This document shows positions 39,747-48,494 of a stretch of 64,000 bases of DNA, piece after piece (the stretch's first letter is position 1; every line of letters starts with the position of its first letter). This stretch comes from Acidobacteriaceae bacterium TAA 166 (GTDB taxonomy: Bacteria; Acidobacteriota; Terriglobia; Terriglobales; Acidobacteriaceae). Made by a program: the position numbers and the translations under genes. Location of the stretch: positions 2,720,001 to 2,784,000 of the forward strand of contig ATWD01000001.1 of the NCBI GenBank assembly GCA_000421065.1. The letters are read 5' to 3'. The notes beneath the pieces are model-generated. The model ran no database searches and had not been told where the DNA came from. It worked only from the letters and a program-made list of their open reading frames with translations.

Positions 39747-40949
39747 TCAGATCCTCATCGGCATCAGGATATAGCGATACTTCACGTCGTCATTGCCGTC
39801 TTCCGGACGCATCTGGCCGGCCGACTGCGCGTCCTTGAACTCCAGCCTTACCTCGCCCGAGTTTCCAATCGCCTTCAGGAAGTCCAACAGGTACTGACTG
39901 TTGAATCCCACCACCAAAGGATCGTAGCTGTACGGCGTCTCGATAGAATCCTCCGACTCACCCGCATCCGTCGACGACGACGACAGCTTCAGCTCGTTCT
40001 GCTCGAGGCGAATCTTGATCGCTCCCGAGCGCTCGTCCGCAAACTGCGCCACGCGCTGGATCGAGCCCATCAGATCCTCCGAGCGCACGATCACAAACTT
40101 GGTGTTGTCCCGCGGAAGCACCGCCTCGTAGTTGGGGAACTGCCCGGTGAGCTTGCGGCTGGTAAGAACCCGTCCCCCCACGCGGAAGAACAGCGTCTGC
40201 TCGTCATCGGCGAATTCGATCGACTCCGCGTCGGTGTTCGACAGCAGCCCCGAGAGCTCGCTCAGCGCCTTGCGCGGAATCAGCGTCTTCTTCTCGCCCT
40301 GCACGCCCTCCAGCTGCTCGTTCAGCTTCTCGATATGCGCCAGACGATGACCATCGGTGGCCACCATCGCCATCGACTCCGCCTTCAGCACCAGCAGGGC
40401 GCCGTTCAACGTATACCGCGACTCCTCGTTCGAGATGGCGAAGATCGTCTTCGAGACCATATTCTTCAGCGCGGCTACCGGAAGCCGCACCGCGCCCGCG
40501 GCCGGAAACTCCGGAACCTGGGGGAAGTTCGCCCGCGCCATGCCCACCATCTTGGTGTTCGAGCGACCAGCGCGAATCTGCACCCAGTGGTTGTCCATGA
40601 GCTTGATGGAGATATCGCCCTCGGGCAGCAGCTTGATGTAGTCGTATAGCTTGCGCGCCGGAATCGTGCACGCCCCGGCCTTCTTCACCCGGGCCCCGCA
40701 GCTCGTCTTCAGGCTCTGGTCCAGATCGGTCGCCGTGATCGTCAGCTTGCCGCCAGCCTCGCCCTCCGTCGCCTCGAACAGGAAGTTCGACAGGATCGGG
40801 ATCGTCGTCTTGCGCTCGACCACCGACTGCGCGGCCGTCAGCTCGCGCAGAAGCTCCGCGCGAGAGACCGTGATCTCGAGATTGCCGGTCGGGGCTGCGT
40901 TTGAGGTCATCTCCGAATCCTGGGTTGCAGTCTGGGTAGCGGTGCTCAC
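39747..40949 (-). CDS. dnaN: DNA polymerase III subunit beta (sliding clamp)
   Basis: 400 residues from a GTG with GGGAGAGAA upstream. It is the ring-shaped clamp that holds polymerase III on DNA. Three tandem clamp domains: LEITVSRAELLRELTAAQ, SNEESRYTLNGALLVLKAES and NSQYLLDFLKAIGNSGEVRL; the C-terminal YILMPMRI is the conserved clamp end. The N-terminal 20 residues (TATQTATQDSEMTSNAAP) are an extra polar tail, so an inner ATG at residue 14 is an alternative start. dnaA lies upstream on the same strand, but separated by 931 bp containing the origin candidate and repeat R10. Confidence 0.97.
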   Translation of the reverse strand: MSTATQTATQDSEMTSNAAPTGNLEITVSRAELLRELTAAQSVVERKTTIPILSNFLFEATEGEAGGKLTITATDLDQSLKTSCGARVKKAGACTIPARKLYDYIKLLPEGDISIKLMDNHWVQIRAGRSNTKMVGMARANFPQVPEFPAAGAVRLPVAALKNMVSKTIFAISNEESRYTLNGALLVLKAESMAMVATDGHRLAHIEKLNEQLEGVQGEKKTLIPRKALSELSGLLSNTDAESIEFADDEQTLFFRVGGRVLTSRKLTGQFPNYEAVLPRDNTKFVIVRSEDLMGSIQRVAQFADERSGAIKIRLEQNELKLSSSSTDAGESEDSIETPYSYDPLVVGFNSQYLLDFLKAIGNSGEVRLEFKDAQSAGQMRPEDGNDDVKYRYILMPMRI

Positions 40950-41044
40950 AGTATTCTCTCCCGTCGCTCGCCGTTCGCCCGGGGAGTCGACTCGATCAGG
41001 TTAGGCTGCTGGCCAAACTGTACACCGAATCGGTCAGGCGGCGC

Positions 41045-41560
41045 TATGGCAGGTCAGCTGGATGCTTGGATTGATTCTAGGGTGCGAAGCCTGCGCAAAG
41101 CGATAGAAATCGTTTGTGGAAAGATGCCCCACCTTTGTGGCAATCGCAGCACAAGCCTATTCCCGCCCGAACGCCCATGGAAGCGATCAAGCCGGCAGCT
41201 TGGTAACGCCAGGGACCAAACACAAGGCCGATGCGAGAGAAGAAGATTAAGAACTCTGTCTTTAAAAGAGATAAAGAATCGTATTAACCGTCGTTCAACG
41301 ATGAAAAGTGGATAACCCTCCCATCTGCTTCATTAGAAAATTCTTAGAATCCTGTCCCGTTTTAGAAAACCCGTCACTAAAAAGTCGGAAGACTAGCAAG
41401 ACAGGACAAACTGCTGTGATAGCGCCCACACTTATCCCACTTCTTCACAGCCTCCAGCCCGAACCCGTGAGAGAACCTCCTCCCAAAGTGGGAATATCCA
41501 GAAAAAGAAGTCGAATCAGGAGCTTGCATCGCCTCCGTTTCCCACATCCTTCACCGAGCC
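41045..41560. other. Candidate chromosomal origin (oriC) between dnaN and dnaA
   Basis: AT-rich for this genome, especially 41235-41400. DnaA-box-like 9-mers: CTTTCCACA (41115-41123, minus), TTATCCACT (41307-41315, minus), TTATCCCAC (41432-41440) and TTTCCCACA (41538-41546). None is a perfect TTATCCACA. The dnaA-dnaN gap is a classic place for oriC. The alternative site is the dnaA-rpmH gap (43312-44061), where I saw no boxes. Confidence 0.45.
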
Positions 41561-41627
41561 CAGAGGATAATCCGTACAGAATCCCTTTCATCGCGTCATC
41601 CTCAGCAAAGCTATTAGGTCGCATAGG

Positions 41628-41819
41628 GATGGCCTGCCGGCCGGGCCCACTGCACATGGGGCGGTCACTTCGTGACACGTATATCCCCTTCGGGTCGAGG
41701 CTCCCGTTGGTCGCTTGCGAAGATATTTGCGCCGAACCGAAGGAAGGCCCACGGCGAAGCCGACATACGTGTCACGAAGTGACCGCCCCATGTGCAGTGG
41801 GCCCGCGCGGCAGCGCCTG
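41628..41819. repeat. Dispersed palindromic repeat, copy R10 (core reversed, ends A/B)
   Basis: The arms match perfectly over about 38 bp: left GGGCCCACTGCACATGGGGC and right GCCCCATGTGCAGTGGGCCC. Other copies have CGCGTG/CACGCG here, so both arms changed together. Inner stem CTCCCGTTGGTCG; its partner is altered to CGAACCGAAGG. Confidence 0.93.
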
Positions 41820-41826
41820 TCTTCAC

Positions 41827-41858
41827 AAAAAAGAGGCCTCGCCAAAGCGAAGCCTCTT
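41827..41858 (-). terminator. Terminator after dnaA
   Basis: On the minus strand AAGAGGC-TTCGC pairs with GCGAG-GCCTCTT around TTTG, followed by TTTTTTG. Strong. Confidence 0.9.
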
Positions 41859-41880
41859 CCCCGATCACTCTCGCAACGAC

Positions 41881-43311
41881 CTAACTCAGCGTCTCCATCA
41901 GCTTATTGATCGTGCGGTTCAGATCCTTGTCTGCCCTGCGCTGCTCATCGATCTTCGCGATCGAATGCATCACCGTCGTATGGTGCTTGCCCCCGAACTG
42001 CCGCCCGATCTCCGGCAGCGATGCCTCCGTCAGCTGCTTGGCCAGGTACATCGCAATCTGGCGCGGCACCACGATCTGGCGCGAGTTGTTCTTCTGCTTC
42101 AGCTCGGCCACCCGCATGCCGAAGTTCTCGGCGACCGTCCGCTGAATCGCCTCGATCGTAATCTTGCGCACCTGCGTGTCGATGAACTGCTTCAGACACT
42201 GCTGCGTGACGGCGAGCGTAATCTCTACCCCGTGCATCGAGCACCACGCGATCAACCGCACCAGCGCGCCTTCGAGCTCGCGCACGTTGGTTCGCACATT
42301 CGATGCGATGAACAGGGCAACATCGGTCGGCAAAGCCGTCTGCTCGTTCTCCGCCTTCTTCTGCAGAATCGCCACCTTGGTCTCGAGATCCGGCGGCTGA
42401 ATGTCCGCGATCAATCCCCATTCGAAACGCGAGCGTAGACGGTCTTCAAAATCGGCCAGCTCTTTGGGAGGACGGTCGCTCGCAATCACGATCTGCTTCA
42501 TCGATTCGTGCAGAGCGTTGAAGGTGTGAAAGAACTCCTCCTGCGTACGCTCCTTGCCTGCCAGAAACTGAATGTCGTCGATCAGCAGCACATCCACGTT
42601 GCGGAACTTGTCGCGGAAGCTGGTCATCTTCTGGTAGCGCACACAGTCGATCATCTCGTTGGTGAACTTCTCTCCGCTCACATAGCAGATCGAGGCGTGC
42701 GACTGGCGCCGCTTCACGTCGTGCCCGATAGCCTGCATCAGGTGCGTCTTGCCCATGCCCACGCCGCCGTACAGGAACAGCGGGTTGTAGGCCTTCGAAG
42801 GTCTCTCGGCGACGGCCTGGGCCGCGGCGGTCGCGAACTGGTTTCCGCTGCCCACCACGAAGGCGTCGAAGATGTACTTCGGATTCAGCTGCGAGGCTGT
42901 GTTCCAGTCAAAGCGCGACTGTTCCGGTCCCACCGCCGCCGCGCCTGCCGGCAGGGGGCCGTTGCGCATCTGCTTCGGCGCACTCTGGCTGTGGCTCGGC
43001 ACGGGAGCGAAGCCTCCATCCTCGCGAACCTTGGGCGCGCGGGGATCCTGCTCCGGCGTCATGAACATCACCGACTCGATGTCGAGACCCAGGTTATCGA
43101 TCGCCTCCTGGATGAGGTCGGCATAACGGTCGCCGATATGCTGAAAGTCAGCAGAGGGAATCCGCACAAAGAGCTTCCTGCCTTCAAGGTGGGAAAATCG
43201 CGTCGGCTTCAGCCATGTTTCATACGACTGGCGATTGATCTTCTTCTCGAGTGCAGCAAGAATACGGACCCAATAGTTCAATACGGCGGTTGCCGTCGGG
43301 ACGAATGACAT
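41881..43311 (-). CDS. dnaA: Chromosomal replication initiator DnaA
   Basis: 476 residues. It binds DnaA boxes and opens oriC. N-terminal domain I (WVRILAALEKKINRQSYETW), a linker, then the AAA+ core: Walker A YGGVGMGKTHLMQAIGHD, Walker B VLLIDDIQFLAGKERTQEEF, sensor I IVIASDRPPKELADFEDRLR. Domain IV helix-turn-helix with the DnaA signature (RQIAMYLAKQLTEASLPEIG; GGKHHTTVMHS). AAGGAAC lies before the ATG. The order on this strand is dnaA then dnaN, with rpmH divergent upstream. Confidence 0.98.
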   Translation of the reverse strand: MSFVPTATAVLNYWVRILAALEKKINRQSYETWLKPTRFSHLEGRKLFVRIPSADFQHIGDRYADLIQEAIDNLGLDIESVMFMTPEQDPRAPKVREDGGFAPVPSHSQSAPKQMRNGPLPAGAAAVGPEQSRFDWNTASQLNPKYIFDAFVVGSGNQFATAAAQAVAERPSKAYNPLFLYGGVGMGKTHLMQAIGHDVKRRQSHASICYVSGEKFTNEMIDCVRYQKMTSFRDKFRNVDVLLIDDIQFLAGKERTQEEFFHTFNALHESMKQIVIASDRPPKELADFEDRLRSRFEWGLIADIQPPDLETKVAILQKKAENEQTALPTDVALFIASNVRTNVRELEGALVRLIAWCSMHGVEITLAVTQQCLKQFIDTQVRKITIEAIQRTVAENFGMRVAELKQKNNSRQIVVPRQIAMYLAKQLTEASLPEIGRQFGGKHHTTVMHSIAKIDEQRRADKDLNRTINKLMETLS

Positions 43312-44061
43312 TCTCTGTTCCTTTTTCTTATTCCCTTTGTCTCACCCCAATGAACCCGCACATTCTCGGATACTGCTCACCTCAAGCCAAAAAATAGAAC
43401 CCAGCAAACAGAACCCCATCTCGCCCCATGGGGCAAGTGGTAGCCGGGTCTGTCTCGCCAGAATTTCTCTCCCCGCGCAACGATTCGTTTCATCGTCGAG
43501 GAGAGATCAGTACAACGTAAGGCAGAGTGCGGAACACACTGGAAATCGGCAAAAACATCTTGCGAATCGGGTTCGATAGTAGCACGGAAAACCAGCCGCT
43601 TTTCAACCCCGCCCGCCGAAAAAAATCGAGTTGCACCATTCCCGGTGAAGCCCCGTAAAACCTTCGTTGTATTGCGAAAAAAAGACGTTTGAAGAGCCAT
43701 TTGTCTCTACACGCTCTGCATGCAGGTGTGGTACCGTTTGCATTTCCTTCGCCTGTTCTTTTTCGATCTGGCTTTGCCCCGTTGCTCTTGCTCCCATCTG
43801 CCGGGAGCCACGCGCGATCACCGATTGCCGAGATCGTTTGCTCGGGGTGGAGGACAGGTTCTGGGCTTCGGGAGAACGATTCAGATCGCGTGGAGAAAAT
43901 CGCATGGAGATATTTCGCGAGCTTGCGGCTGTCGAGCGCGATCTTTGCTTATGCCGCTACAATTCTCCTGTGAAAATCCCGTCTTTTAGGGTAGAATCAG
44001 AACTTGCTGTTTTACCAAAAAGATCCGGCAGGAACCTCCTGCCCTTGAGGAGTTCAGTTCC
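43312..44061. other. dnaA-rpmH intergenic region (750 bp)
   Basis: No convincing gene: overlapping short frames here lack ribosome sites and Cys-rich translations look like noise. It should hold the divergent promoters of dnaA and rpmH. A 12 bp palindrome (GCCCCATGGGGC) is at 43423-43434. A TAGAAT hexamer occurs at about 43992, upstream of rpmH. No DnaA box of good quality was seen. Confidence 0.5.
44027..44043 (+). promoter_or_regulatory. Hairpin in the rpmH leader
   Basis: GGCAGGA-ACC-TCCTGCC, a perfect 7 bp stem directly before the TTGAGGAG ribosome site. It could affect rpmH translation or stabilise the 5' end. Confidence 0.45.
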
Positions 44062-44217
44062 ATGCCGAAGCGTACCTTTCAACCCAACCGTCGCCGCCGT
44101 TCGAAGACCCATGGCTTTCTCAGCCGCATGAAGACCAAGGCCGGAGCCGCTGTTCTCAACCGCCGCCGCGCCAAGGGCCGTCACAAGATCGCCGTTAGCG
44201 CCGGCTACCGCGACTAG
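44062..44217 (+). CDS. rpmH: Ribosomal protein L34
   Basis: 51 residues, beginning [19 protein letters not shown] and continuing [20 protein letters not shown], the universal L34 sequence; a short acidic-free tail ([12 protein letters not shown]) ends the protein. TTGAGGAG is 9 nt before the ATG. It is normally followed directly by rnpA, but here about 1.4 kb with three other genes lies between. A perfect 12 bp-stem terminator follows at 44329. Confidence 0.97.
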   Translation: MPKRTFQPNRRRRSKTHGFLSRMKTKAGAAVLNRRRAKGRHKIAVSAGYRD

Positions 44218-44328
44218 TCTTCATCCCCGGGCTTTCTTCCTCGGAAGGTCTCTCGTGCCCGCAAAGCTCTCTGGAGAGAGTCGTCTTCCGCGCAAGATTT
44301 GAAGATCGCATAATCATCAAATATTCCT

Positions 44329-44365
44329 GAATGCCCTCTTCCCCGAAGAGGGCATTCTTCTTTTT
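44329..44365 (+). terminator. Terminator after rpmH
   Basis: GAATGCCCTCTT and AAGAGGGCATTC form a perfect 12 bp stem with a 5-base loop, then TTCTTTTTG. Confidence 0.92.
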
Positions 44366-44383
44366 GTCTCCACGAAAAAGATT

Positions 44384-44434
44384 CCCAATCCTTGCAATCA
44401 CTTCGGTTCCGCAGGCCGTCCCCGCAAGATTGGG
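44384..44434 (+). ncRNA. Structured leader-like element, unassigned
   Basis: CCCAATCCTTGC and GCAAGATTGGG pair over 11 bp with one bulge, enclosing about 28 bases. It lies between the rpmH terminator and the small disordered-protein gene at 44521, so it could be that gene's leader. No known riboswitch consensus was recognised. Confidence 0.3.
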
Positions 44435-44520
44435 GGCAACCTGCGCTTACGCCGGGCTTCTTATGTCTATCGGTCGGCGCCACAAAGAGCGTCGTGCTCC
44501 ACCGGCCAGGCAGGAGAAAC

Positions 44521-44703
44521 ATGATGAACCAGCCAAATCAGCCGAATAAACCCACCCAAAAACCAGATCCCCAAAGCGGTCAGCCCGGACAGGGCGCTCA
44601 ACAGACCCAGCAGGGCAATCGCCCAGGCCAAGGCAACCAAGGCGGATACAGTTCCCCGGGTCAGGGCGGGACAAAACAATCCGCCCCTGCCGATAAGAAA
44701 TAG
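44521..44703 (+). CDS. Small disordered Gln/Gly/Pro-rich protein
   Basis: 60 residues, start ATG ATG with AGGAG 5 nt upstream. The whole product is polar low-complexity sequence (NQPNQPNKPTQKPDPQSGQP, then QGAQQTQQGNRPGQGNQGG) ending ADKK. No membrane segment, no Cys. It has its own terminator. Similar short hydrophilic proteins are often stress-induced. Function unknown. The next gene (44932) is also small and hydrophilic. Confidence 0.6.
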   Translation: MMNQPNQPNKPTQKPDPQSGQPGQGAQQTQQGNRPGQGNQGGYSSPGQGGTKQSAPADKK

Positions 44704-44755
44704 TTATCGTCCCGAAAGAGAGACGCATCCCACCATTCATTGCTATCGAAAATAG

Positions 44756-44784
44756 AAGGCCCACCCAGCTACGGGTGGGCCTTT
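44756..44784 (+). terminator. Terminator after the 60-residue gene
   Basis: AAGGCCCACCC and GGGTGGGCCTT, perfect 11 bp stem, 6-base loop, short T run. Confidence 0.85.
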
Positions 44785-44931
44785 CGTCATGCCTTTCTTT
44801 TGTATTCCCTCTCTTCACTCCCAATCGCCTCCAGAGAGCAACCTCATCCCTCTGCATGCGCTCCAATCAAGCAGGCCGGCATTGGCGAAAGCGCAAGAAG
44901 AGCGTTTGCCGGCGGAAGGAGAATCATCGCT

Positions 44932-45096
44932 ATGGCACAGAATCAGGGAACTCCCAATCAGCCCTCCCACGAAGCCCAGGTCAAGGGCGGCCAACACTCT
45001 CATCAGGGAGAACAGCAGAGTGGTAACCGCACTCCGCCCAGCCAGGAAGAGGCATCCAAAGGCGGCCAGCACTCGCACTCCGGCGGCAACCGCTAG
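44932..45096 (+). CDS. Small KGG-motif hydrophilin-like protein
   Basis: 54 residues from the ATG at 44932, with AAGGAG about 10 nt upstream. The sequence carries two copies of a KGGQHSH motif (AQVKGGQHSHQGEQQ and ASKGGQHSHSGGNR), akin to the KGG repeats of stress-induced bacterial proteins (YciG/GsiB type). Wholly hydrophilic. A 14 bp-stem terminator follows. A protective or desiccation role is inferred from the motif only. Confidence 0.65.
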   Translation: MAQNQGTPNQPSHEAQVKGGQHSHQGEQQSGNRTPPSQEEASKGGQHSHSGGNR

Positions 45097-45156
45097 AGCG
45101 CTGTGACCTCTTGAATAAGTTCATCAGCACACACTCTAAAAAGCCGTAAACCAGAA

Positions 45157-45196
45157 GAGAGCCTGCCATGGGCTAAATGGCAGGCTCTCTTTTTCG
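45157..45196 (+). terminator. Terminator after the KGG gene
   Basis: AGAGAGCCTGCCAT and ATGGCAGGCTCTCT, perfect 14 bp stem with a 7-base loop and TTTT. Strong. Confidence 0.93.
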
Positions 45197-45248
45197 GTTG
45201 CAGCGTCCTCAACTTCGTCCCTCCTCGGTCGATAAGCTTCATAGATCG

Positions 45249-45588
45249 ATGGCACAAACCAATCTCACAAAAGAGAGGCGACGAGCCCAGCGTTACGATT
45301 GTCACGGCCCCATCGACTTTCGTGTCGAAGGCTGGTATCACCATTGCGGCCGCATCCTCGATATCTGCCCTTTACGGTTGTCTTCTCCAGCCATCCCTCC
45401 AGACCGGCTGTGTTCCGGGCGAACATCTCGATCTCCGCTTCGAGGTCCAAGGTCTTACCTTTCGAGCCCTCTGCATCGTCCGCCGCGTCCAACCCTCGGG
45501 CGCCGTCGGCGTCGAGATCCTTCGCCTCAGCGAGCGCGGCCGTCGCCAGCTCCGTCAACTTCTCGATGAGCTGCTCGCATCCGGATAG
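45249..45588 (+). pseudogene. Frameshifted PilZ-domain gene
   Basis: From the ATG at 45249 one frame reads AQTNLTKERRRAQRYDCHGP and then VEGWYHHCGRILDI, a PilZ N-terminal half with the RxxxR c-di-GMP motif. After ILDI (about 45364) it turns to nonsense. The continuation is in another frame: SALYGCLLQPSLQTGCVPGE, then HLDLRFEVQGLTFRALCIVR and a helical end, which completes the PilZ barrel (without a perfect D/N-x-S-x-x-G). A 2 nt loss from a TCTCT-like run (GATATCTGCC) would explain it. Either a pseudogene or a sequencing error. Confidence 0.7.
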
Positions 45589-45661
45589 ACGGTTCTAGGC
45601 AGGCCCAACGCCTTCCTCTCCTCGACCCACGGTAAAATTAAGCACCAGAGGACACTCGGCC

Positions 45662-46099
45662 ATGGCGCTCACCTTTCGGCTTCGCAAACACGCCGACTAC
45701 CAGCGCGTCTATCAGTCCACCCGCAAACAGTTCTCCCGGCAGATGACTTACTTCGCAGCCTTGCGCGAAGTCTCAGGCGTCATTGCCGACCTCCCCACCC
45801 CACGCGTCGGCCTCACCGTCGGCAAGGTCATGGGCAAGGCCGTCGATCGCAATCGCATCAAGCGCCGCATGCGCGAGGCCGTCCGCCGCAACATTGCCCT
45901 TCTCGAAGGCCCCATCGACGTCATCCTTCATCCACGCCGCAGCGTGCTTGAGCTCGACTTCGCCGTCCTCGACCGCGAGGTCGCCCACGTCTTCGCCGCT
46001 ATCTGCAAGTCGGCTCCTCGAACCGCCTCCGCTCAAGCCAGAACCTCCACTCGAAAGAGCGAAGGAGAAGATGGAACCAATCAGCCTCTGAGTTCATAG
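45662..46099 (+). CDS. rnpA: Ribonuclease P protein component
   Basis: 145 residues. It binds RNase P RNA and helps it cleave tRNA leaders. The conserved parts are [38 protein letters not shown] (with the RNR motif, [14 protein letters not shown]) and the following helix. A polar C-terminal tail of about 25 residues ([18 protein letters not shown]) is extra. yidD and yidC follow in the same direction, as in the usual rnpA-yidD-yidC order, but the usual neighbour rpmH is 1.4 kb away. Confidence 0.95.
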   Translation: MALTFRLRKHADYQRVYQSTRKQFSRQMTYFAALREVSGVIADLPTPRVGLTVGKVMGKAVDRNRIKRRMREAVRRNIALLEGPIDVILHPRRSVLELDFAVLDREVAHVFAAICKSAPRTASAQARTSTRKSEGEDGTNQPLSS

Positions 46100-46128
46100 T
46101 CCGAGAGTCGCTCTTTCAATGCATTGCC

Positions 46129-46407
46129 ATGGCACAAGCCCAGCCCATCCCCGGCGCCGAGCCCGCTCCCTCCCGGGCCGCCCTCGCTGTCTTCCGGCTC
46201 TATAAATCCATCCTCTCGCCCGCCCTCCACCTCTTCAGCCCCACCCAGTGTCTCTATCTCCCCACCTGCTCCGAGTATGCGTATATCGCGCTCACCCGCT
46301 TCGGCCTCCTCCGCGGCTCCTGGCTCACCCTCCGTCGCCTCGCCCGTTGCCACCCCTTCGCCAAGGGTGGTCTGGACCCCGTCCCCGACCTCCCGCAGCC
46401 CCGATAG
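46129..46407 (+). CDS. yidD: Membrane protein insertion efficiency factor YidD
   Basis: 92 residues. Core signature [31 protein letters not shown], then [16 protein letters not shown], the family's conserved Cys positions and the CHPF-GG-DPVP end. An amphipathic helix near the N-terminus binds the membrane. It helps YidC insert proteins. The start ATG at 46129 has no strong ribosome site; it may be coupled to rnpA. Confidence 0.94.
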   Translation: MAQAQPIPGAEPAPSRAALAVFRLYKSILSPALHLFSPTQCLYLPTCSEYAYIALTRFGLLRGSWLTLRRLARCHPFAKGGLDPVPDLPQPR

Positions 46408-46509
46408 GTCCTCACCTAGTCCCCATCCATCTCGAAACCCCCAATTCATCCAGACGATTTACCATAGAAGACACGTAACCCCAGTCGTCCATAGAACAGG
46501 AAGCATCTT

Positions 46510-48330
46510 TTGGCAGAGTTCACGAACCCCAATCAGCAGGGCGGCAGCGGCGGACAAGACAGCCGTTCGCTCTTCATCGTCATGTTCTTCATGATCGCCA
46601 TCTTCTTCGGCCTCAGCTATTACCGTCAGAGGACCAATCCGAAGACCGCCTCGCCCAACTCGCCGGCCATCACCCAGAGCACGCCCGCGCCTGCGGCCCA
46701 AACCGGCGCAGTCCAGACCGGCACGCCCGCGAATGCCGGCGCCTCGAGCGCCACCGTGCAGGCTGCCGCCGAATCCACAACTGTCGTTGAGAATGAGCTC
46801 TACCGCATCGAGTTCACCAATCGCGGAGCCCAGGTCAAGAGCTGGATCCTCAAGCAGTACAAGGACGCTGACGGCCATCCCCTGAACCTGGTCCACGCCC
46901 AGGCCGCCGAGAAGTTCGGCTTTCCCCTCTCGCTCCACACCTACGACTCCGGCGTTAACGCGCAGCTCACCCAATCCCTCTACGTGTCATCCAGCGGAGA
47001 CGCGGCAACCGCACCCGCCGCCCTCACCGCCCCGGCCTCTCTGACCTATAAGTACTCAGGTAACGGCCTCGAGGTCACCAAGACCTTCTCCTTCGACGCC
47101 TCCTACGTCCTCCACGCCGACATCCAGGTCCTGCGCAACGGCACGCCCTACCGCGCCCTGCTCGCCTGGCCGGGCGGCTTTGGCGACCAGGATAACGCCC
47201 AGGCCTACGCCGGTGCCCAGATCGATTTTTCCCGCAACCAGGGCTCCGAGCACCTGGCTCCCAAGAAGGTCGCCGGCGGCGAGACCATCAACGGTCCCTT
47301 TGACTGGGTCGGCGTCTCCGACACCTACTTCGCGGCCATCTTCCTTCCCGACTCCCCCTCCACGGCCACCCTCGCCACCCTCCACGACGACCTCGACGTC
47401 GCCAGGACCATCCGCCGCACCGGCTTCGGCTCCGGCTCGCCCGCCAAGGGAGCCATCAACGTCGCCATCCTCGGCGCCGCGCTCGGCGACACCAGCGGCC
47501 ACACCCAGACACGCCTCTACGCCGGTCCCAAGGCCGTCGCCGTCCTCAACAAGATCTCCTCCACCCCGGTCAACGGCAAGAGCATCACCCTCGAACCCCT
47601 GCTCGACTTCGGCTTCTGGGGCTTCCTCGGCAAGTACCTCTTCCTCATCCTCCAGTTCCTGCACTCGCACGTCGTCTCCAACTGGGGATGGTGCATCATC
47701 CTCCTGACCCTGGCCATCAACGTCCTGTTGCTCCCGCTCCGCATCAAGACCATGCAGTCCGGCCTCAAGATGCAGCGCATCCAGCCCCAGATGGACGCCA
47801 TCAAAGAGAAGTACAAGAAGTACAAGATCAACGATCCCAAGCGCAACGAGATGAACGTCGAGATCATGAAGCTCCAGAAGGACAATGGAGTGAACATGTT
47901 CGGAGGCTGTATCCCGACGTTGATTCAGCTTCCTCTCCTCTTCGCCTTCTTCTCCATGATTCCCCGGGTCGTCGAGCTGCGCCACGCCTCCTGGGGCTGG
48001 CTGCCCGACCTCACCGCCCCCGACCCCTACCACATCCTACCCATCGTCATGGTCGTCAGCCAGTTCCTGATGCAGTTCTACACGCCCTCCCCCGGCGTCG
48101 ATCCGCAGCAGCAGAGGATGATGGCCTTCATGATGCCCGCGGTCACCGGCTACTTCGTCTGGAGCTATGGTTCGGGCCTGGGTCTTTACTGGGCGGTTGG
48201 AAACTTCTTCGGCATCGCCCAGCAATGGGTGATGAACCAGACCTCGCTCGGCAAGGAGATGCGCGAGATCGCCGCCAAACGAGCCCGCCGCAAGACCGGC
48301 GCCCCCGCCACCCTCCAGGGCAAACGCTGA
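46510..48330 (+). CDS. yidC: Membrane protein insertase YidC
   Basis: 606 residues from a TTG preceded by AGGAAG. An N-terminal anchor (SLFIVMFFMIAIFFGLSYY, about 15-35), a large periplasmic domain (about 85-350; NELYRIEFTNRGAQVKSWI onward) and the conserved C-terminal insertase domain: WGFLGKYLFLILQFLHSHV, GWCIILLTLAINVLLLPLR, GCIPTLIQLPLLFAFFSM and the last TM helices (QWVMNQTSLGK end). The hydrophilic groove Arg is in the LLLPLRIKTMQSGLKM region. It is the partner of YidD. A strong terminator follows. Confidence 0.97.
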   Translation: MAEFTNPNQQGGSGGQDSRSLFIVMFFMIAIFFGLSYYRQRTNPKTASPNSPAITQSTPAPAAQTGAVQTGTPANAGASSATVQAAAESTTVVENELYRIEFTNRGAQVKSWILKQYKDADGHPLNLVHAQAAEKFGFPLSLHTYDSGVNAQLTQSLYVSSSGDAATAPAALTAPASLTYKYSGNGLEVTKTFSFDASYVLHADIQVLRNGTPYRALLAWPGGFGDQDNAQAYAGAQIDFSRNQGSEHLAPKKVAGGETINGPFDWVGVSDTYFAAIFLPDSPSTATLATLHDDLDVARTIRRTGFGSGSPAKGAINVAILGAALGDTSGHTQTRLYAGPKAVAVLNKISSTPVNGKSITLEPLLDFGFWGFLGKYLFLILQFLHSHVVSNWGWCIILLTLAINVLLLPLRIKTMQSGLKMQRIQPQMDAIKEKYKKYKINDPKRNEMNVEIMKLQKDNGVNMFGGCIPTLIQLPLLFAFFSMIPRVVELRHASWGWLPDLTAPDPYHILPIVMVVSQFLMQFYTPSPGVDPQQQRMMAFMMPAVTGYFVWSYGSGLGLYWAVGNFFGIAQQWVMNQTSLGKEMREIAAKRARRKTGAPATLQGKR

Positions 48331-48362
48331 CCGCATCCGCACAACTTCATCAAACAAGCAGC

Positions 48363-48399
48363 AAAGAGAACAGGACTCCCAGCGAGTCCTGTTCTCTTT
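48363..48399 (+). terminator. Terminator after yidC
   Basis: AAAGAGAACAGGACTC and its perfect 16 bp complement around a CCAGC loop, ending in TTT. Confidence 0.85.
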
Positions 48400-48431
48400 G
48401 CGGTCTCACAGTCGAACCCTTCGAGAAACGA

Positions 48432-48453
48432 TTGGCCGGCCGGCAGGCCCATC
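48432..48453. repeat. Repeat remnant S8 (A-type end)
   Basis: TGGCCGGCCGGCAGGCCCAT, a type A end without arms, between yidC and the next gene. Confidence 0.5.
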
Positions 48454-48494
48454 GCTCGTATCGCATGCCGGCCCGCAGCATTATCCTTAACCTC

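Noticed and set aside
41046-42438. Two plus-strand frames across the dnaN-dnaA gap
   Set aside because: They run through AT-rich DNA, repeat R10 and the antisense of dnaA, with no ribosome site or family pattern.
43667-44131. Cys-rich 154-codon frame upstream of and overlapping rpmH
   Set aside because: It overlaps rpmH in another frame and three frames are open here. No start signal and no coherent composition.
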